Of a stretch of 64,000 nt of DNA, positions 10,804 through 19,422 are shown one piece after another. The notes under the pieces are model-generated. The model saw nothing but the letters and a program-made list of their open reading frames with translations. It did no database searches and was not told the origin of the DNA. Positions within the stretch are counted from its first letter, which is position 1. Every line of letters starts with the position of its first letter. The position numbers and the translations under genes were made by a program. This stretch comes from Spongiibacter thalassae (GTDB taxonomy: Bacteria > Pseudomonadota > Gammaproteobacteria > Pseudomonadales > Spongiibacteraceae): assembly GCF_012272835.1 (NCBI RefSeq), contig NZ_JAAWWK010000004.1, positions 372,001 through 436,000 of the forward strand. The letters run 5' to 3'.

Positions 10804-11772
10804 ATGTTGTTAACCGTCGCGGCCCTGATTCTGGGCCTGATTTTATTGGTCTGGAGCGCGGATCGGTTTGTGATCGGCGCCTCGGCGACCGCCGCAATAC
10901 TGGGGGTTTCGCCCCTGGTCGTGGGTATTCTGGTGGTGGGCATTGGCACCTCGGCGCCGGAAATGCTGGTGTCGGGTATTGCCGCCTTCGATGGGCAGCC
11001 AGGCCTGGCGGTGGGTAATGCACTGGGCTCGAATATCACCAATATCGCGCTGATTTTGGGAATCACAGCGCTGTATATTCCGTTGCGGGTACAAAGCAAG
11101 CTGGTGACCCGGGAAATACCGCTGTTGATGCTGGTGATGATTATCGGCTACGTGCTGTTGCGCGACGGCGTGTTGGACTTTATCGACGGCGCGGTGCTGC
11201 TGACCGGCTTTGGATTGGTCATATTGCGCCAGCTGTGGGAGGCCAAACACAGTCGGGGCGATGCGATAGAAGCCGAGTTCGAGGCGGAAATCCCCCGGGA
11301 TATGACACTGCCGGTTGCCCTGGGTTGGTTGCTGCTGGGGCTGATATTGCTAATGGGCTCGGCGCGCATTCTGGTGTGGTCGGCGGTGGAATTGGCCACC
11401 GCCTTCGGCGTGAGCGACCTCGTGATTGGCTTGACCGTTGTCGCTATTGGTACCAGCCTGCCGGAGTTGGCGGCATCAGTCGCTGCGGCACGTAAAAACG
11501 AGCACGATATCGCCATTGGCAATGTGGTTGGCTCTAACCTGTTCAACCTGCTTGGGGTAATGGCACTGCCCGGGGTCATCGCTCCCGGGCCGGTGGATGC
11601 AGCGGTCATTAGCCGGGACTACCCGCTGATGCTGGGGCTCACCGCCCTGTTCTACCTGGTCGCCTTCGGCCCCCGCAAAGAACGGCGCATACGCCGTGCC
11701 GAAGGGGGCATGTTGGTGGTGATCTACTTCGCCTATCTGGGTTATCTACTGGTAGACAGCGGCGCGATCTGA
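10804..11772 (+). CDS. Calcium/sodium antiporter family protein (CaCA, YrbG-like)
   Basis: The 322-residue inner membrane protein has about ten hydrophobic segments and the two alpha repeats of the Ca2+/cation antiporter family. Each repeat carries a GTS-x-PE motif (GTSAPE near 44, GTSLPE near 217) and a GN-x-x-GSN-x-x-N motif. The ATG at 10804 is chosen; a TTG at 10789 is in frame but no better supported by a ribosome site. The cation exchanged cannot be decided from sequence. It converges on the carbonic-anhydrase-like gene across a perfect inverted repeat at 11795-11826. Confidence 0.88.
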   Translation: MLLTVAALILGLILLVWSADRFVIGASATAAILGVSPLVVGILVVGIGTSAPEMLVSGIAAFDGQPGLAVGNALGSNITNIALILGITALYIPLRVQSKLVTREIPLLMLVMIIGYVLLRDGVLDFIDGAVLLTGFGLVILRQLWEAKHSRGDAIEAEFEAEIPRDMTLPVALGWLLLGLILLMGSARILVWSAVELATAFGVSDLVIGLTVVAIGTSLPELAASVAAARKNEHDIAIGNVVGSNLFNLLGVMALPGVIAPGPVDAAVISRDYPLMLGLTALFYLVAFGPRKERRIRRAEGGMLVVIYFAYLGYLLVDSGAI

Positions 11773-11794
11773 TTGCGGGCTGCCCTGCCGGGGT

Positions 11795-11826
11795 AACTGG
11801 CCAGCGCGGTCAGTCGCTGGCCAGTT
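11795..11826. terminator. Perfect 12-bp inverted repeat between convergent genes
   Basis: AACTGGCCAGCG (11795-11806) and CGCTGGCCAGTT (11815-11826) pair perfectly around an 8-nt loop. The element includes the stop codon of the leftward gene and lies 22 bp after the rightward antiporter gene. There is no T-run on either side, so it is at best a non-classical bidirectional terminator or an RNA 3'-end stabiliser. Confidence 0.55.
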
Positions 11827-12370
11827 CGGCGATGTGCTGATCCTTGAGTTTGGCATAGTTCGCCGAGCTGTAGCAGAAGTAGCTGTACTCCTTTTCGCTC
11901 AGGGCGCGCACCGCCTTGGCCGGACTGCCCACATAAAGAAAACCGCTGGAAAGGGTTTTACCCGGCGGGACAAGGCTATTGGCGCCAACCACCACGTCGT
12001 CTTCAATCACCGCACCGTCCATCACAATACTGCCCATGCCGATCAATACCCGGCTGCCGATCGTGCAACCGTGGAGCGTCACACTGTGGGCAACGGTAAC
12101 ATCGTCGCCAATGGTCAGCGGGTAGCCGTCGGGGTTATAAGGCCCAGCGTGGGTGATGTGTAATACGCTATTGTCCTGCACACTGGTGCGCGCGCCGATG
12201 CGGATACGGTGCATATCCCCGCGGACGGCGGTCTGCGGCCAGATGGAAGAATCGTCACCGACTACTACATCGCCGATGACCACAGCACTGGGGTCGATAA
12301 ATACCCGCTCGCCGAGTTGCGGTGTGTGATTGTTGAAAGTGCGGGTGAAACTGCCGGGCTGATAAGTCAT
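11810..12370 (-). CDS. Gamma-carbonic-anhydrase-like hexapeptide-repeat protein (YrdA family)
   Basis: The 186-residue protein is a left-handed beta-helix of hexapeptide repeats, seen as runs such as VVIGDVVVGDDSSIWPQ. The three His metal ligands of the gamma-CA family are in the expected places: a His after the QDNSVLHI stretch, then VAHSVTLHG with two more. Members in proteobacteria often have no proven carbonic anhydrase activity. The frame extends to an ATG at 12397. The start at 12370 gives the usual length (YrdA 184) and is preferred, though not certain. Confidence 0.86.
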   Translation of the reverse strand: MTYQPGSFTRTFNNHTPQLGERVFIDPSAVVIGDVVVGDDSSIWPQTAVRGDMHRIRIGARTSVQDNSVLHITHAGPYNPDGYPLTIGDDVTVAHSVTLHGCTIGSRVLIGMGSIVMDGAVIEDDVVVGANSLVPPGKTLSSGFLYVGSPAKAVRALSEKEYSYFCYSSANYAKLKDQHIAELASD

Positions 12371-12499
12371 GGGATTTCTCGGTTTTCGACGGGCCATGGC
12401 GCATTGTAGTGCAATCTAAACAGTGCTGAAAACCTACAGGCGCAGGGCTATTCTGATAAACTCGGTGCTGAGCCTACTCCCGCAGAGACCACAGCATTT

Positions 12500-14527
12500 A
12501 TGTATCGAGACCAACCACTGCCCGACTTCTCCGCATTGCGCGCCGACGACTTCGCCGAGCAATGTGATGTGCTGTTGAACCGCAGCCGTGAACGTATTCA
12601 AGCGCTGTGCAGCATGGATGCCCCCCCGAACTGGGACAATCTGTTGTCCCCCCTGGAGGACATCGACGACCAAATCAGTCAATTCTGGGCACCGCTCAGC
12701 CACCTGCATTCGGTGTTGTCCGGCGACGACTGGCGGGGGGCCTACAGTGCTTGTTTGCCCAAGCTCACCGCCTATAACAGTGAGTTTGGGCAGAATCGCC
12801 AACTGTATGAACGGCTTAGTCGTTATGCCGAAAGTGAGGAGTTCCAGCAGCTGGATCAGCCGCGCCGTCAGGCGGTGAACAACATGCTGAGAAATTTTCG
12901 TTTGTCGGGGGTGGCTCTGGAGGGCGATGACGCCAAGCGATTCAGCGATATTCAGCAGCGTCTCAGCGAACTTTCCACGACGTTCTCCAACAATGTACTG
13001 GACGCGACGGATGCCTGGGAAAAGATTGTCGAGCAGCGTGAGTCTTTGGCGGGGATTCCCGAGTCTATTCTGGATAACCTCGCCGCGGCGGCGAAAAAGA
13101 AAGGTCTTGAGGGCTATCGCCTGAGTCTGGACATTCCCAGTTATCTGCCGGTGATGCAGTACTGCGAAAGCCGGGAAATCCGTGCCGAGCTCTATGAGGC
13201 TTATGTAAGCCGGGCGTCGTCGGGGAGCCAGTGGGACAACGGCCCGATTATGGTCGAAATTTTGCAGTTGCGTCAGGAACTTGCGGGTCTGCTGGGCTTT
13301 GCCAATTACGCCGAGGATTCACTTGCCAGCAAAATGGCGCCGTCCTGTGAGGTGGTGGTCGGTTTTCTTGAAGAGTTGGCCGCGGCCAGCCGGCCCGTTG
13401 CCGAGGAGGAGTTGGCTGAGCTGCGTCAGTTTGCTGCCGAGCGTGGTCAGCGCCAGCTGGAGGCTTGGGATATTCCCTACTACAGCGAGCAGTTGCGCGA
13501 GGCCCGCTATGCTATTTCCCAGGAAGAGCTGCGCCCGTATTTCCCCGCTGAAACGGTATTGTCGGGGCTGTTCAAGGTGACGTCCCAGCTATTTGATATT
13601 GAGATCAGCGAAACCGAGGCACCGCTCTGGCATGAGGATGCTCGCTGCTACGAGATTCGCCGTCACGGTGAAGTGCTTGCCCAATTCTATCTGGACCTCT
13701 ACGCACGTGCGAACAAACGTGGCGGCGCGTGGATGGCTGATTGTCGTGGCCGCCGGCTGCTCGACGATGGCAGTGTGCAGCGGCCGGTCGCCTTTTTAGT
13801 GTGCAATTTCACCCCACCGGGGGCTGACCGCCCTTCTCTGCTCACCCACAATGAAGTGACCACCCTGTTCCACGAATTCGGTCATGGTCTCCACCATATG
13901 CTCACCCAGGTCGATTGCCTGGCGGTGTCAGGCATTAACGGGGTGGCCTGGGATGCCGTAGAGCTGCCCAGCCAGTTTCTGGAAAACTGGTGCTGGGAAA
14001 AATCGGTAATTCCGCAGATTTCCGCTCACTATCAAACCGGTGAGGCCTTGCCCGAAGACATGCTGGACAAGCTGCTGGCGGCGAAGAACTTCCAGTCGGG
14101 TATGCAGATGCTGCGGCAGATTGAGTTCGCCCTGTTTGATTTCCGCTTGCACATGCAGACCGATATCCGCTCCGAGGCTGACGTGGATGCAGTGATGGAC
14201 GGTGTGCGCAACCAGGTGTCAGTGCTGGTGCCGCCGGCGTTCAATCGCTTCCAGAACAGCTTCTCGCACATTTTTGCCGGTGGCTACGCGGCGGGGTACT
14301 ACAGCTACAAGTGGGCGGAAGTTCTGTCGGCAGACGCGTTCTCACTATTTGAAGAACAAGGAGTGATGAACCCTGACGCCGGGCTGCGCTTCCGTCAGCA
14401 GATTCTCGAACAAGGGGGCAGTCGTGATGCTGCCGAGTTGTTTGAACAGTTCCGCGGGCGGGCACCGGCGAACGAGGCGCTGCTGCGCCACAGCGGTATT
14501 GTGCCCAAGCAGGCGACGGGAGGTTAG
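12500..14527 (+). CDS. prlC: Oligopeptidase A (M3 family metallopeptidase)
   Basis: The 675-residue cytosolic zinc peptidase degrades short peptides, including cleaved signal peptides. The catalytic motif HEFGH lies at about residues 458-462 within TLFHEFGHGLHHML, and the third zinc ligand Glu is in ELPSQFLENW about 30 residues later. The length matches E. coli OpdA/PrlC (680). The next gene, a zinc-ribbon protein, starts 1 bp after its stop, the prlC-yheV arrangement common in gammaproteobacteria. Confidence 0.96.
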   Translation: MYRDQPLPDFSALRADDFAEQCDVLLNRSRERIQALCSMDAPPNWDNLLSPLEDIDDQISQFWAPLSHLHSVLSGDDWRGAYSACLPKLTAYNSEFGQNRQLYERLSRYAESEEFQQLDQPRRQAVNNMLRNFRLSGVALEGDDAKRFSDIQQRLSELSTTFSNNVLDATDAWEKIVEQRESLAGIPESILDNLAAAAKKKGLEGYRLSLDIPSYLPVMQYCESREIRAELYEAYVSRASSGSQWDNGPIMVEILQLRQELAGLLGFANYAEDSLASKMAPSCEVVVGFLEELAAASRPVAEEELAELRQFAAERGQRQLEAWDIPYYSEQLREARYAISQEELRPYFPAETVLSGLFKVTSQLFDIEISETEAPLWHEDARCYEIRRHGEVLAQFYLDLYARANKRGGAWMADCRGRRLLDDGSVQRPVAFLVCNFTPPGADRPSLLTHNEVTTLFHEFGHGLHHMLTQVDCLAVSGINGVAWDAVELPSQFLENWCWEKSVIPQISAHYQTGEALPEDMLDKLLAAKNFQSGMQMLRQIEFALFDFRLHMQTDIRSEADVDAVMDGVRNQVSVLVPPAFNRFQNSFSHIFAGGYAAGYYSYKWAEVLSADAFSLFEEQGVMNPDAGLRFRQQILEQGGSRDAAELFEQFRGRAPANEALLRHSGIVPKQATGG

Positions 14528-14528
14528 T

Positions 14529-14816
14529 ATGGCAACGGAATTTCGACCACGGCGCTTTATTGCGGGGGCGGTGTGCCCCAAATGCGCGGAGATGGACAAA
14601 ACGGTGATGTATCGAGTGTCTGATACTGAGCAGAAACGGGAATGCGTTCGCTGCGGACATACCGAGACGATTCACGATGAAGCGCCTGCGACCGCCGAGC
14701 CGGCGACCCGGGTAAACCAGCCCCGTGTGGGTGAAGAAGCGCTGCCCCACGAGGACGAAGTGAGGGTGGTGTCTATTATCGACCCGCGCGATGGTGCTTC
14801 CCGGCGCGACCATTAG
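14529..14816 (+). CDS. YheV-like putative zinc ribbon protein (DUF2387)
   Basis: The small 95-residue protein has four cysteines arranged as a zinc ribbon: CPKC at 16-19 and CVRC at 39-42. The C-terminal half is acidic and appears unstructured. The ATG at 14529 follows the prlC stop almost directly, with GGAGG in the last prlC codons as ribosome site. Genes of this family commonly follow prlC; the function is unknown, though DNA or RNA binding is plausible for a zinc ribbon. Confidence 0.85.
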   Translation: MATEFRPRRFIAGAVCPKCAEMDKTVMYRVSDTEQKRECVRCGHTETIHDEAPATAEPATRVNQPRVGEEALPHEDEVRVVSIIDPRDGASRRDH

Positions 14817-14895
14817 GGCAATAGTTACACTTTGAAGAACGCAAGTCGTCGCTGCTTATCTATACTTATCACTAATGATACGTGGAGGAAGTACG

Positions 14896-15279
14896 ATGCT
14901 GGAGCTACTGCCGATTCCTATCGGGAATGTGGTCGGCGTAAAAGTGAGCGGAAAGGTCAATCATCAGGACATGGAGCGGGTGCTGGTCGAAGTCAAACGC
15001 AAGCTCAAAGACCATGAAAGCCTTGGTGTTTACATCGAACTCGATCACTTCAAGGGCTTCACCTTGCGGGGTTTACTCAAGGAAATGCGCCTGCTGAGTT
15101 GCTTTCTCGGGCACTTTACCCGCACTGCTCTGGTCAGTGATACCCAATGGTATCGGCGAGCCGCGCAGATCATCACCCACTGGACCCCCAATATAGAAAT
15201 TGAACACTTTACCCCCATTCAGCACGATGAGGCCTTGATCTGGGTAAGCGAGCGGGATGTAGGGGCATTTTCCGGCTAA
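14896..15279 (+). CDS. SpoIIAA-like (STAS-fold) protein
   Basis: The 127-residue soluble protein begins MLELLPIPIGNVVGVKVSGK, typical of the SpoIIAA-like family (formerly DUF3478). It alternates beta strands and helices and has no signal peptide or cysteine motif. A strong ribosome site (GGAGGAAG) fixes the ATG at 14896; the frame extends to 14875. Homologues have a STAS/CRAL-TRIO-like fold, but the ligand is unknown. It is followed at 44 bp by the HAD phosphatase gene. Confidence 0.8.
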   Translation: MLELLPIPIGNVVGVKVSGKVNHQDMERVLVEVKRKLKDHESLGVYIELDHFKGFTLRGLLKEMRLLSCFLGHFTRTALVSDTQWYRRAAQIITHWTPNIEIEHFTPIQHDEALIWVSERDVGAFSG

Positions 15280-15322
15280 CAATCGTTAACAAACCCCAGC
15301 CCGGGATGCAGGGAGGGTGGCG

Positions 15323-16120
15323 ATGTCGAGTAATATCGAAGTTGAAGAGTATGGGGATTCGCCGATATCTGCGTTGCTGCTGGATATCGGCGGGGTACTT
15401 ACCGAAGACGGCCAGGCGCTGCCCGGCGCCGTGTCGGCATTGGCCGAGCTGGCGACGATGTCGCTGCCGGTGCGACTGCTTACCAATACCTCGAAGCGCA
15501 CACGGAGCGAGGTGCTGGCTGAAATGCTCAGCCTGGGGTTTGCCCTCAGGTCGGAGCAACTGATTACGGCGCCCACGGCGGTACGGCACTATCTCCTTAC
15601 TGAGCAGCTGCGCCCTTTCCTGATCTGTACCCCTGCCCTGCAGGCGGAATTCAGTGATATTCCACAAGACAAGCCCAATGCTGTGGTGGTCTTTGACGCC
15701 GCCGAACACTTTCACTACAGGGTACTGGACGACGCATTTCAGCTGTTGCAGTCAGGCGCCCCGTTGATCGCGGTGGGTGATAATCGCTATTACAGCAGCG
15801 GAGGTCGGCGCCACTTGGACGCTGGTCCGTTTATTCGTGCACTGGCATATGCGGCGGATGTTGAGCCCACGATTATCGGTAAACCTGCAGCGCGTTTTTT
15901 TCAGGATGTGGCCGCGTCGCTGGGAGTGGATGACGACGGCGTATTGATGGTGGGCGACGATGTGCTCAGCGATGTGCTGGGGGCACAAAATGCCGGCTTG
16001 CGCGCTTGTCTGGTGCGCAGTGGTAAATACCGTCGGGGCGATGAAGACATGGCACCCTCAGCCTTTTGTATTAATGGCATTGCCGACTTGCCGGCACTTG
16101 TCAGCGGCTTGGCGGGATAG
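15323..16120 (+). CDS. HAD-superfamily (subfamily IIA) phosphatase-like protein
   Basis: This 265-residue protein resembles HDHD2/LHPP-type phosphatases. Motif I is LLLDIGGVLTEDG with the nucleophile at Asp21. The second acidic residue usual in DxD is Gly23; LHPP-like members have Ser there. Motif II (LTNTSKR, near 54), motif III (GKPAARFF, Lys near 186) and motif IV (VGDDVLSDVLGAQNAG, near 206) are intact. GGGAGG at 15311-15316 supports the ATG at 15323 over a GTG at 15317. The substrate is unknown. The 3' end overlaps the convergent CBS gene by 20 bp. Confidence 0.85.
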   Translation: MSSNIEVEEYGDSPISALLLDIGGVLTEDGQALPGAVSALAELATMSLPVRLLTNTSKRTRSEVLAEMLSLGFALRSEQLITAPTAVRHYLLTEQLRPFLICTPALQAEFSDIPQDKPNAVVVFDAAEHFHYRVLDDAFQLLQSGAPLIAVGDNRYYSSGGRRHLDAGPFIRALAYAADVEPTIIGKPAARFFQDVAASLGVDDDGVLMVGDDVLSDVLGAQNAGLRACLVRSGKYRRGDEDMAPSAFCINGIADLPALVSGLAG

Positions 16121-16538
16121 CTGTGGGCGCCTCCTTCAGGCTGCCCAGCCAGCGCATAATATCCCGCCAACTGAGAATGCCCAAGGGGTGATGGTTGCTA
16201 TCGACCACCGGAATACAGGAAATTGGCTGCTGGTTGAAAATGGCGACTGCCTGTTGCATATCGTCGTCGGGCCCGAGAACCACCAGTTTGCGACTCATAA
16301 TCTGATGCACATATTTATTCAGCGTGGCGAGGTCGCGGGCATGTTCAATAGGGGTGCCCAAAGTGGGGCTGATGGCGCGCAGCAAGTCGCGGTCTGATAC
16401 CACCCCGACCAACTGCTTTTCTTCCACCACCAGCAGGTGGTGGAAACCGGTGTGATGAAATATTTCCCTGACGACTAACAGGCGGTCATCGGGGCCAATG
16501 GTCACCGGGGGATGACTCATCAGCTCACCGATGCGCAT
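16101..16538 (-). CDS. CBS-domain-pair protein
   Basis: The 145-residue protein consists of two CBS domains. The first begins MRIGELMSHPPVTIGPDD and ends VGVVSDRDLLR; the second spans VHQIMSRKLVVLGPDDD to LGILSWRDIMRWLG. Such stand-alone pairs bind adenosine nucleotides and act as energy or redox sensors. It starts 3 bp after the saccharopine-dehydrogenase-like gene and is probably co-transcribed with it. A second CBS-pair gene lies on the other side of that gene at 17995-18420. Confidence 0.88.
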   Translation of the reverse strand: MRIGELMSHPPVTIGPDDRLLVVREIFHHTGFHHLLVVEEKQLVGVVSDRDLLRAISPTLGTPIEHARDLATLNKYVHQIMSRKLVVLGPDDDMQQAVAIFNQQPISCIPVVDSNHHPLGILSWRDIMRWLGSLKEAPTAIPPSR

Positions 16539-16541
16539 GGC

Positions 16542-17765
16542 TCAGCCCTCCTCCAGTGTACTGAAGGTCAAGCCCGCGTGGCTTTCCAGTCGCGCCAGCA
16601 ATTTTTCGCCCATGGCGCTGGCTGGAGTCCACAAGCCGCCGGCACAGTGCTCGGGGGCGATGTCCCGTGCCAGACAAATTGCCGCTTGGGAGATCATTTT
16701 CGCCGTGGAGCCATAGCCGGGGTCGCGGTCGCCGGTGACCTTGGTGCGCAGGGTTACCGCATCGTCGGCGCAGGCGAAAAAGCGCAAATCGTAGAAGCCG
16801 CTCTGTTGCTCTTCGGGGCTGGGGCCTTCGCCCGGCGCAGGCAGCAGTTTCTCCAGTACCCAGCGGCCGGGTTTGATGGCAGCCCCCATCATAAACGCGG
16901 CCAAGCCCCCTCCAAAAGCGCTGGCCTTAAGCCGACCTGAGAAGCCGCGCCCCATAATCATCGACTCCTGATAGCGAAAGCCTTCGCCATAAATACCACC
17001 CAGCAGGAAATTGCTGCGCTGGACAACACGGGTATTGATTGCAGCCATGATAAACGGTGAGGTCCAGCTTCCACTGACCTTGTCAAACTCCGCCAGGCCG
17101 GGGTTGTGTTGGCGGGTTTTACTGGCGATGCCCGGGCACAGAGAATAGGGGTCGGCCATCTCCTTGCGCAGTTTGGGGTCGTTGGCGGCCTCTTTCATCA
17201 CATTCATCAGGCTGGCAAAGGTTCCCCCTGACAGCCCGCCTTTGGCAGCTTTTACACGCATGCGAATGTCGGTGCTGGGTTGCTGAAACCGGGCGCGGTG
17301 CTCTCGCTGTGTGTACAACACGCCAATATCCGAAGGAATAGAGTCAAAGCCACAGCAGTTGACAATGCGGGCGCCGCTGGCCTCGGCGGTGGCCTGATAG
17401 CGATCGACCATGCGGCGTATCCATTGCACTTCGCCGGTAAGGTCGCAGTAATCGCAGCCGCTTTCGGCACACACCCGCAGCAGGGTTTCGCCATATAGTG
17501 CGTAGGGCCCCACGGTGCTGGCGATGACCGAGGTCGATTCGCAGAGCTTGCGCAGAGCAGCTTCGTCTTCGGCATCGGCGACCAGAATATCCGGCTGGGT
17601 GCCGGGCAAGGTGTCGCGCAGTGCCTTGAGTTTGGACTCAGAGCGCCCGGCTATCGCCCAGCGGATGGCGGGTTCTTCCCGGTATTCGCTGAGGTACTGG
17701 CAGATAATTTGCCCGACAAAGCTGGTTGCGCCGTAGATGACGATTTCATACTGAGATGGCTTCAC
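16542..17765 (-). CDS. Saccharopine dehydrogenase family NAD(P)-binding protein (trans-acting enoyl reductase-like)
   Basis: The 407-residue protein has an N-terminal Rossmann domain (IVIYGATSFVGQII, residues 8-21) and the layout of saccharopine-dehydrogenase-like oxidoreductases. These include the mycobacterial trans-acting enoyl reductases of lipid synthesis. The conserved CCGFDSIPSD lies near residues 137-146. It has no predicted membrane anchor. The substrate in gammaproteobacteria is not established; lysine metabolism is unlikely given the divergence. Its neighbours are a CBS protein downstream and a small lipoprotein upstream. Confidence 0.82.
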   Translation of the reverse strand: MKPSQYEIVIYGATSFVGQIICQYLSEYREEPAIRWAIAGRSESKLKALRDTLPGTQPDILVADAEDEAALRKLCESTSVIASTVGPYALYGETLLRVCAESGCDYCDLTGEVQWIRRMVDRYQATAEASGARIVNCCGFDSIPSDIGVLYTQREHRARFQQPSTDIRMRVKAAKGGLSGGTFASLMNVMKEAANDPKLRKEMADPYSLCPGIASKTRQHNPGLAEFDKVSGSWTSPFIMAAINTRVVQRSNFLLGGIYGEGFRYQESMIMGRGFSGRLKASAFGGGLAAFMMGAAIKPGRWVLEKLLPAPGEGPSPEEQQSGFYDLRFFACADDAVTLRTKVTGDRDPGYGSTAKMISQAAICLARDIAPEHCAGGLWTPASAMGEKLLARLESHAGLTFSTLEEG

Positions 17766-17801
17766 AGTGACTCCCGGTAAAAGGCCCTTCAGGGCGCGAA
17801 A

Positions 17802-17966
17802 TTATTGTGTGTAGTAGGGGGTGTTGCGGATGCATTTGGCGCGGTCATCGTCGTCGAGAATATTCTCGCACTGACTCAGGCGCCATTCGCGTTCGTCGTC
17901 GTAGGCGCCGCTACTGCAGGCGCTCAGTGTGACGCACAGAAAGACCACTGAAAGCAGAGTTTTCAT
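17802..17966 (-). CDS. Small lipoprotein of unknown function (54 residues)
   Basis: This short frame encodes a lipoprotein precursor: a positively charged start (MKTLLS), a hydrophobic stretch and lipobox LSAC with Cys17. A 37-residue acidic tail with two further cysteines (QCEN and KCIR) follows, and the stop is at 17802-17804. The two tail cysteines may form a disulfide in the periplasm. It lies between the saccharopine-dehydrogenase-like gene and the second CBS gene on the same strand. No function is recognised. Confidence 0.72.
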   Translation of the reverse strand: MKTLLSVVFLCVTLSACSSGAYDDEREWRLSQCENILDDDDRAKCIRNTPYYTQ

Positions 17967-17994
17967 GGCAGCGTGTCCCGTTAGTGTCGTGTGC

Positions 17995-18420
17995 TCAGGC
18001 CTGGCGGGCCGGGGCGTCGCAGGTTGCGCGATTTTCCCACAGGGCGGCGAGAATCGCGCTGCGGGTAATCAAGCCCACCAGCTTGCCGTCGTCGAGTACG
18101 GGGTAGGACTTGGGTTTGTTATGCCCCATTTCCTGGGCCAGATCGACGATATTGCGCTCGGGGTCAACCGCTAAAATTTCATGGCGCATCACGTCGTGGA
18201 CATTCGGTGCGCCCTCACAGTGATAGCTACTCACCAGCATTGCATGAATACAGTCCTGTTCCGACACAAATCCGATGACTGTGCGATTGTCATCGACGAC
18301 CGGCAGGCCCATCAGTTGATGCTTGAGCAGGGTTTCCACCGCTTCGCCCAATGGCGTGGATGCCAGCACAAAGGGTGCTGGGCTGGTCATGATGTCTCGA
18401 ACGCGAATACTGGTACTCAT
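17995..18420 (-). CDS. CBS-domain-pair protein
   Basis: The 141-residue protein has two CBS domains. The first runs from IRVRDIMTSPAPFVLAS to VIGFVSEQDCIHAML and the second from VHDVMRHEILAVDPERN to LVGLITRSAILAAL. AAGGAGTAGCAGCT directly precedes the ATG and supports the start. It differs from the other CBS protein at 16101-16538 and is not a close duplicate. The ligand is probably an adenosine nucleotide, by family. Confidence 0.88.
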   Translation of the reverse strand: MSTSIRVRDIMTSPAPFVLASTPLGEAVETLLKHQLMGLPVVDDNRTVIGFVSEQDCIHAMLVSSYHCEGAPNVHDVMRHEILAVDPERNIVDLAQEMGHNKPKSYPVLDDGKLVGLITRSAILAALWENRATCDAPARQA

Positions 18421-18511
18421 AGCTGCTACTCCTTGTTCGTTCCGCTTTTACTATACTCGGCCCATTGTGAAACTGTGAGTGGCTACAGACTATAATCATA
18501 ATAGACGCTAT

Positions 18512-19399
18512 CTATGGCGAAGGTGGTGCGCAGCCCTCACAAAGGCGTCCGTCGCGGTAGTCCCGCAAGGCCTGTTCGATTTCAGCCGACGTGTTCATTA
18601 CAAAGGGCCCGTATTGCACAACCGGTTCGCCGATGGGCTTGCCTGCCAGTACCAGGAGGCTGGCGCGCTCTTTGGCCTCGAGGTTGAGCAAGTCCCCCGT
18701 GCTGAGAACCCCCAGCTGCCCCGCTGTGATTTGTCTGTCGCCCACGTGCACATCTCCTCCATAGACATAGACAAAGGCATTATGTTCGGGAGGAAGCGCC
18801 AGTTGCAGCGACGCGGCGCGGGAAAAGCGCAGGTCGAGGTAGACCGGATCGGTGGTCAACTGCTGGCCGTCCTGGCCATTGATAAATCCGCTTAGGGGTG
18901 TGCCCTCCTCTACCAGGGTGACTGTCCCGGCAATGTGCCGCAGTTCGATACCGTCGTCGAGCGTGTGGCGCGGAATCTGCGCAGCAGCGATATCGCGGTA
19001 TGCCGCGTCGCGCCCTTTCTCGGCGGCGGGTAAATTGATCCACAGCTGGAAGCCATGCATCAATCCCGCTTCCTGCTGCGGGGTTTCTGAATGAATAATC
19101 CCCCGCCCTGCGGTCATCCACTGTACATCGCCGTCGCGCAGGTGACCTTTGTTGCCCATGTGGTCTTCGTGCAGCATGTGCCCGGCGAGCATATAAGTCA
19201 CTGTTTCAAAGCCCCGATGGGGGTGAGCGGGAAAGCCCGCGATATAATCGTCAGCTTGATCGCTGACAAATTCATCCAGCATCAAAAAAGGGTCCAGCCG
19301 GGTGGCGCTCGACTGCCCCAGGCTGCGTTTAAGGCGAACCCCGGCGCCGTCTGACACCGGGATGGCCGCAATAATCTGTTGGATCGCTCGGTGTGTCAT
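18512..19399 (-). CDS. Pirin family protein (cupin)
   Basis: The 295-residue bicupin contains the pirin metal-site motif PHRGFETVTY near residues 57-66, with His58 as likely ligand. HEDHMG follows near 77, and GRGIIHSETP (about 98-107) supplies another His. Bacterial pirins include quercetinases and regulators of enzyme activity; which applies here is unknown. It lies 23 bp downstream of the azoreductase gene on the same strand, so the two probably form an operon controlled by the divergent LysR-type gene. Confidence 0.9.
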   Translation of the reverse strand: MTHRAIQQIIAAIPVSDGAGVRLKRSLGQSSATRLDPFLMLDEFVSDQADDYIAGFPAHPHRGFETVTYMLAGHMLHEDHMGNKGHLRDGDVQWMTAGRGIIHSETPQQEAGLMHGFQLWINLPAAEKGRDAAYRDIAAAQIPRHTLDDGIELRHIAGTVTLVEEGTPLSGFINGQDGQQLTTDPVYLDLRFSRAASLQLALPPEHNAFVYVYGGDVHVGDRQITAGQLGVLSTGDLLNLEAKERASLLVLAGKPIGEPVVQYGPFVMNTSAEIEQALRDYRDGRLCEGCAPPSP

Positions 19400-19422
19400 C
19401 GGGTGTCTCCCTGGCTCCGGTT

